DNA from: Aquabacterium sp. A3 | GTDB lineage: Bacteria; Pseudomonadota; Gammaproteobacteria; Burkholderiales; Burkholderiaceae_C | Assembly: GCF_038069945.1 (NCBI RefSeq) | Contig: NZ_JBBPEV010000001.1 | Span: 1,922,001 to 1,986,000 of the forward strand | Reading direction: 5' to 3' | DNA length: 64,000 bases | Position numbers and translations under genes: made by a program | Shown: piece after piece, positions 63,414 to 64,000 of the stretch | How positions within the stretch are numbered: position 1 is the first letter of the stretch | How the letters are laid out: every line of letters starts with the position of its first letter | Notes under the pieces: model-generated | Databases searched by the model: none | Seen by the model: the letters and a program-made list of their open reading frames with translations, nothing else | What the model was told of the DNA's origin: nothing

Positions 63414-64000
63414 ATGACACACCACCTTGCCCGCCCTTCACGTCGACCGATCTGGCGCACGCTGAGCCTGTTGGCCAGCGCGGGCTTGTGGCTGCTCCAA
63501 CCGATCACGGCCAGGGCCGAGAGCCTGTTGGACGACATCCCCGCAGGCACCGGCTACGCGGCCTGGGAACTCTGTACCCGCGTCATCGCCTCGGGTGACG
63601 ATTACTGGCGGGTGCGGCTGCAATACGCCGGCCCCAAAGTGCAGCCCTTGCCCTGGGTATGGGACGTGGACTACTACCCAGGCGCCAAGGTGTCGGTGCG
63701 CTCGGTGGTGCCGCTGATCATGCACCGCCGAGTGGCCATCCACCGCAAGGGCCTGGGTTGTACCTTGGTGCCGCCTGGGGCCACGGAATGGGGGGTGCGG
63801 CTGCAGCCGATCCGGGCCACGAGTGCGCCACCCCCTACCAGCGCCGCCTGGCCTGTGGGCGAGGCCACCACCCAGGCGCCGCTGGGCAGCGCGGCCTCGC
63901 AGGTGCTGGCCGCGCATGCACAAGCCATGTTCACCGAGCCCAGCGCAGCGCTGAATCAACGCCTGAACACCACGGCGCTGCTGGTGGCCCACCAAGGTGC
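63414..64000 (+). CDS. Serine hydrolase (beta-lactamase-related), N-terminal fragment
   Basis: The first 195 residues of a protein cut by the window edge. It begins with a signal peptide (LSLLASAGLWLLQPITARA). After it come IPAGTGYAAWELCTRVIASGDDYWRV, a cysteine-containing GLGCTLVPPG, and NTTALLVAHQG near the end. I recall this opening from Burkholderiales beta-lactamase-family serine hydrolases of the 6-aminohexanoate-dimer-hydrolase type; the catalytic SxxK motif would lie beyond the window. It is the likely target of the adjacent TetR protein. Confidence 0.65.
   Translation, partial: MTHHLARPSRRPIWRTLSLLASAGLWLLQPITARAESLLDDIPAGTGYAAWELCTRVIASGDDYWRVRLQYAGPKVQPLPWVWDVDYYPGAKVSVRSVVPLIMHRRVAIHRKGLGCTLVPPGATEWGVRLQPIRATSAPPPTSAAWPVGEATTQAPLGSAASQVLAAHAQAMFTEPSAALNQRLNTTALLVAHQG

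Overview
The window is very GC-rich DNA with dense, tightly packed genes. Two short-motif (VPEP) PEP-CTERM proteins, an ahcY-tlyA-metF operon behind an S-adenosylhomocysteine riboswitch, and the gene set pncC/pgpA/thiL/maeB/prfC/slt together point to a betaproteobacterium of the order Burkholderiales (Comamonadaceae / Sphaerotilus-Leptothrix-Aquabacterium-like). The genus is inference. I saw no rRNA, tRNA, CRISPR array or insertion sequence.

Layout. 1-168: end of an MFS transporter. 189-2589: a cassette on the minus strand of lower GC (HTH regulator, GIY-YIG nuclease, RhuM-like protein), probably acquired. 2642-2971: small membrane protein. 3021-37060: a run of 20 genes all on the minus strand, many joined by ATGA or TGATG overlaps. 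It encodes an extracellular contractile injection system (eCIS, a phage-tail-like particle of the Afp/PVC/AlgoCIS type). In transcription order: DUF4255 terminator protein, a beta-sandwich-like protein, sheath 1, tube 1, sheath 2, tube 2, LysM/CIS-tube protein, small DUF5908-like protein, spike split over two genes (GpD-like and gpV-like), a 630-aa protein with a hydrophobic block, gp25 wedge, baseplate J, a beta-propeller/tail-protein fusion, a possible tape-measure-family protein, AAA+ ATPase, coiled-coil protein, two related baseplate- or fibre-like proteins, and a 2392-aa protein. The last is a tandem duplication of [DUF4157 zincin motif + HNH-like motif + long beta-rich region]. It is the best cargo/effector candidate and the most unusual gene here. 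Two membrane GGDEF proteins (37192-39509) lie directly upstream on the same strand.

39670-44640 is ordinary housekeeping (holin-like DUF360 protein, pncC-pgpA-thiL, maeB). 44823-45956 holds a secreted RNase Sa/barnase-type ribonuclease with a barstar-family inhibitor gene. 46033-51177 holds a LysR regulator divergent from a DUF1272 zinc-ribbon gene, an NDUFA9-like SDR, a soluble lytic transglycosylase and 5-formyl-THF cyclo-ligase. 51328-53146 holds a PEP-CTERM protein, a 240-bp imperfect palindromic repeat and OmpW. 53370-56650 is the one-carbon/methyl-cycle operon ahcY-tlyA-metF with its riboswitch and promoter. 56836-60222 is a GAF-PAS-GGDEF-EAL signalling protein. The end of the window has a second PEP-CTERM protein, prfC, a TetR regulator with a 20-bp palindromic operator, and the start of a serine-hydrolase gene.

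The eCIS genes together would build the particle: tube inside sheath on a baseplate with a spike, with the ATPase for assembly or recycling. The baseplate-like and DUF4157 genes sit at the 3' end, where variable and cargo genes usually lie. No gene with an obvious long tail fibre or classical tape measure was found.
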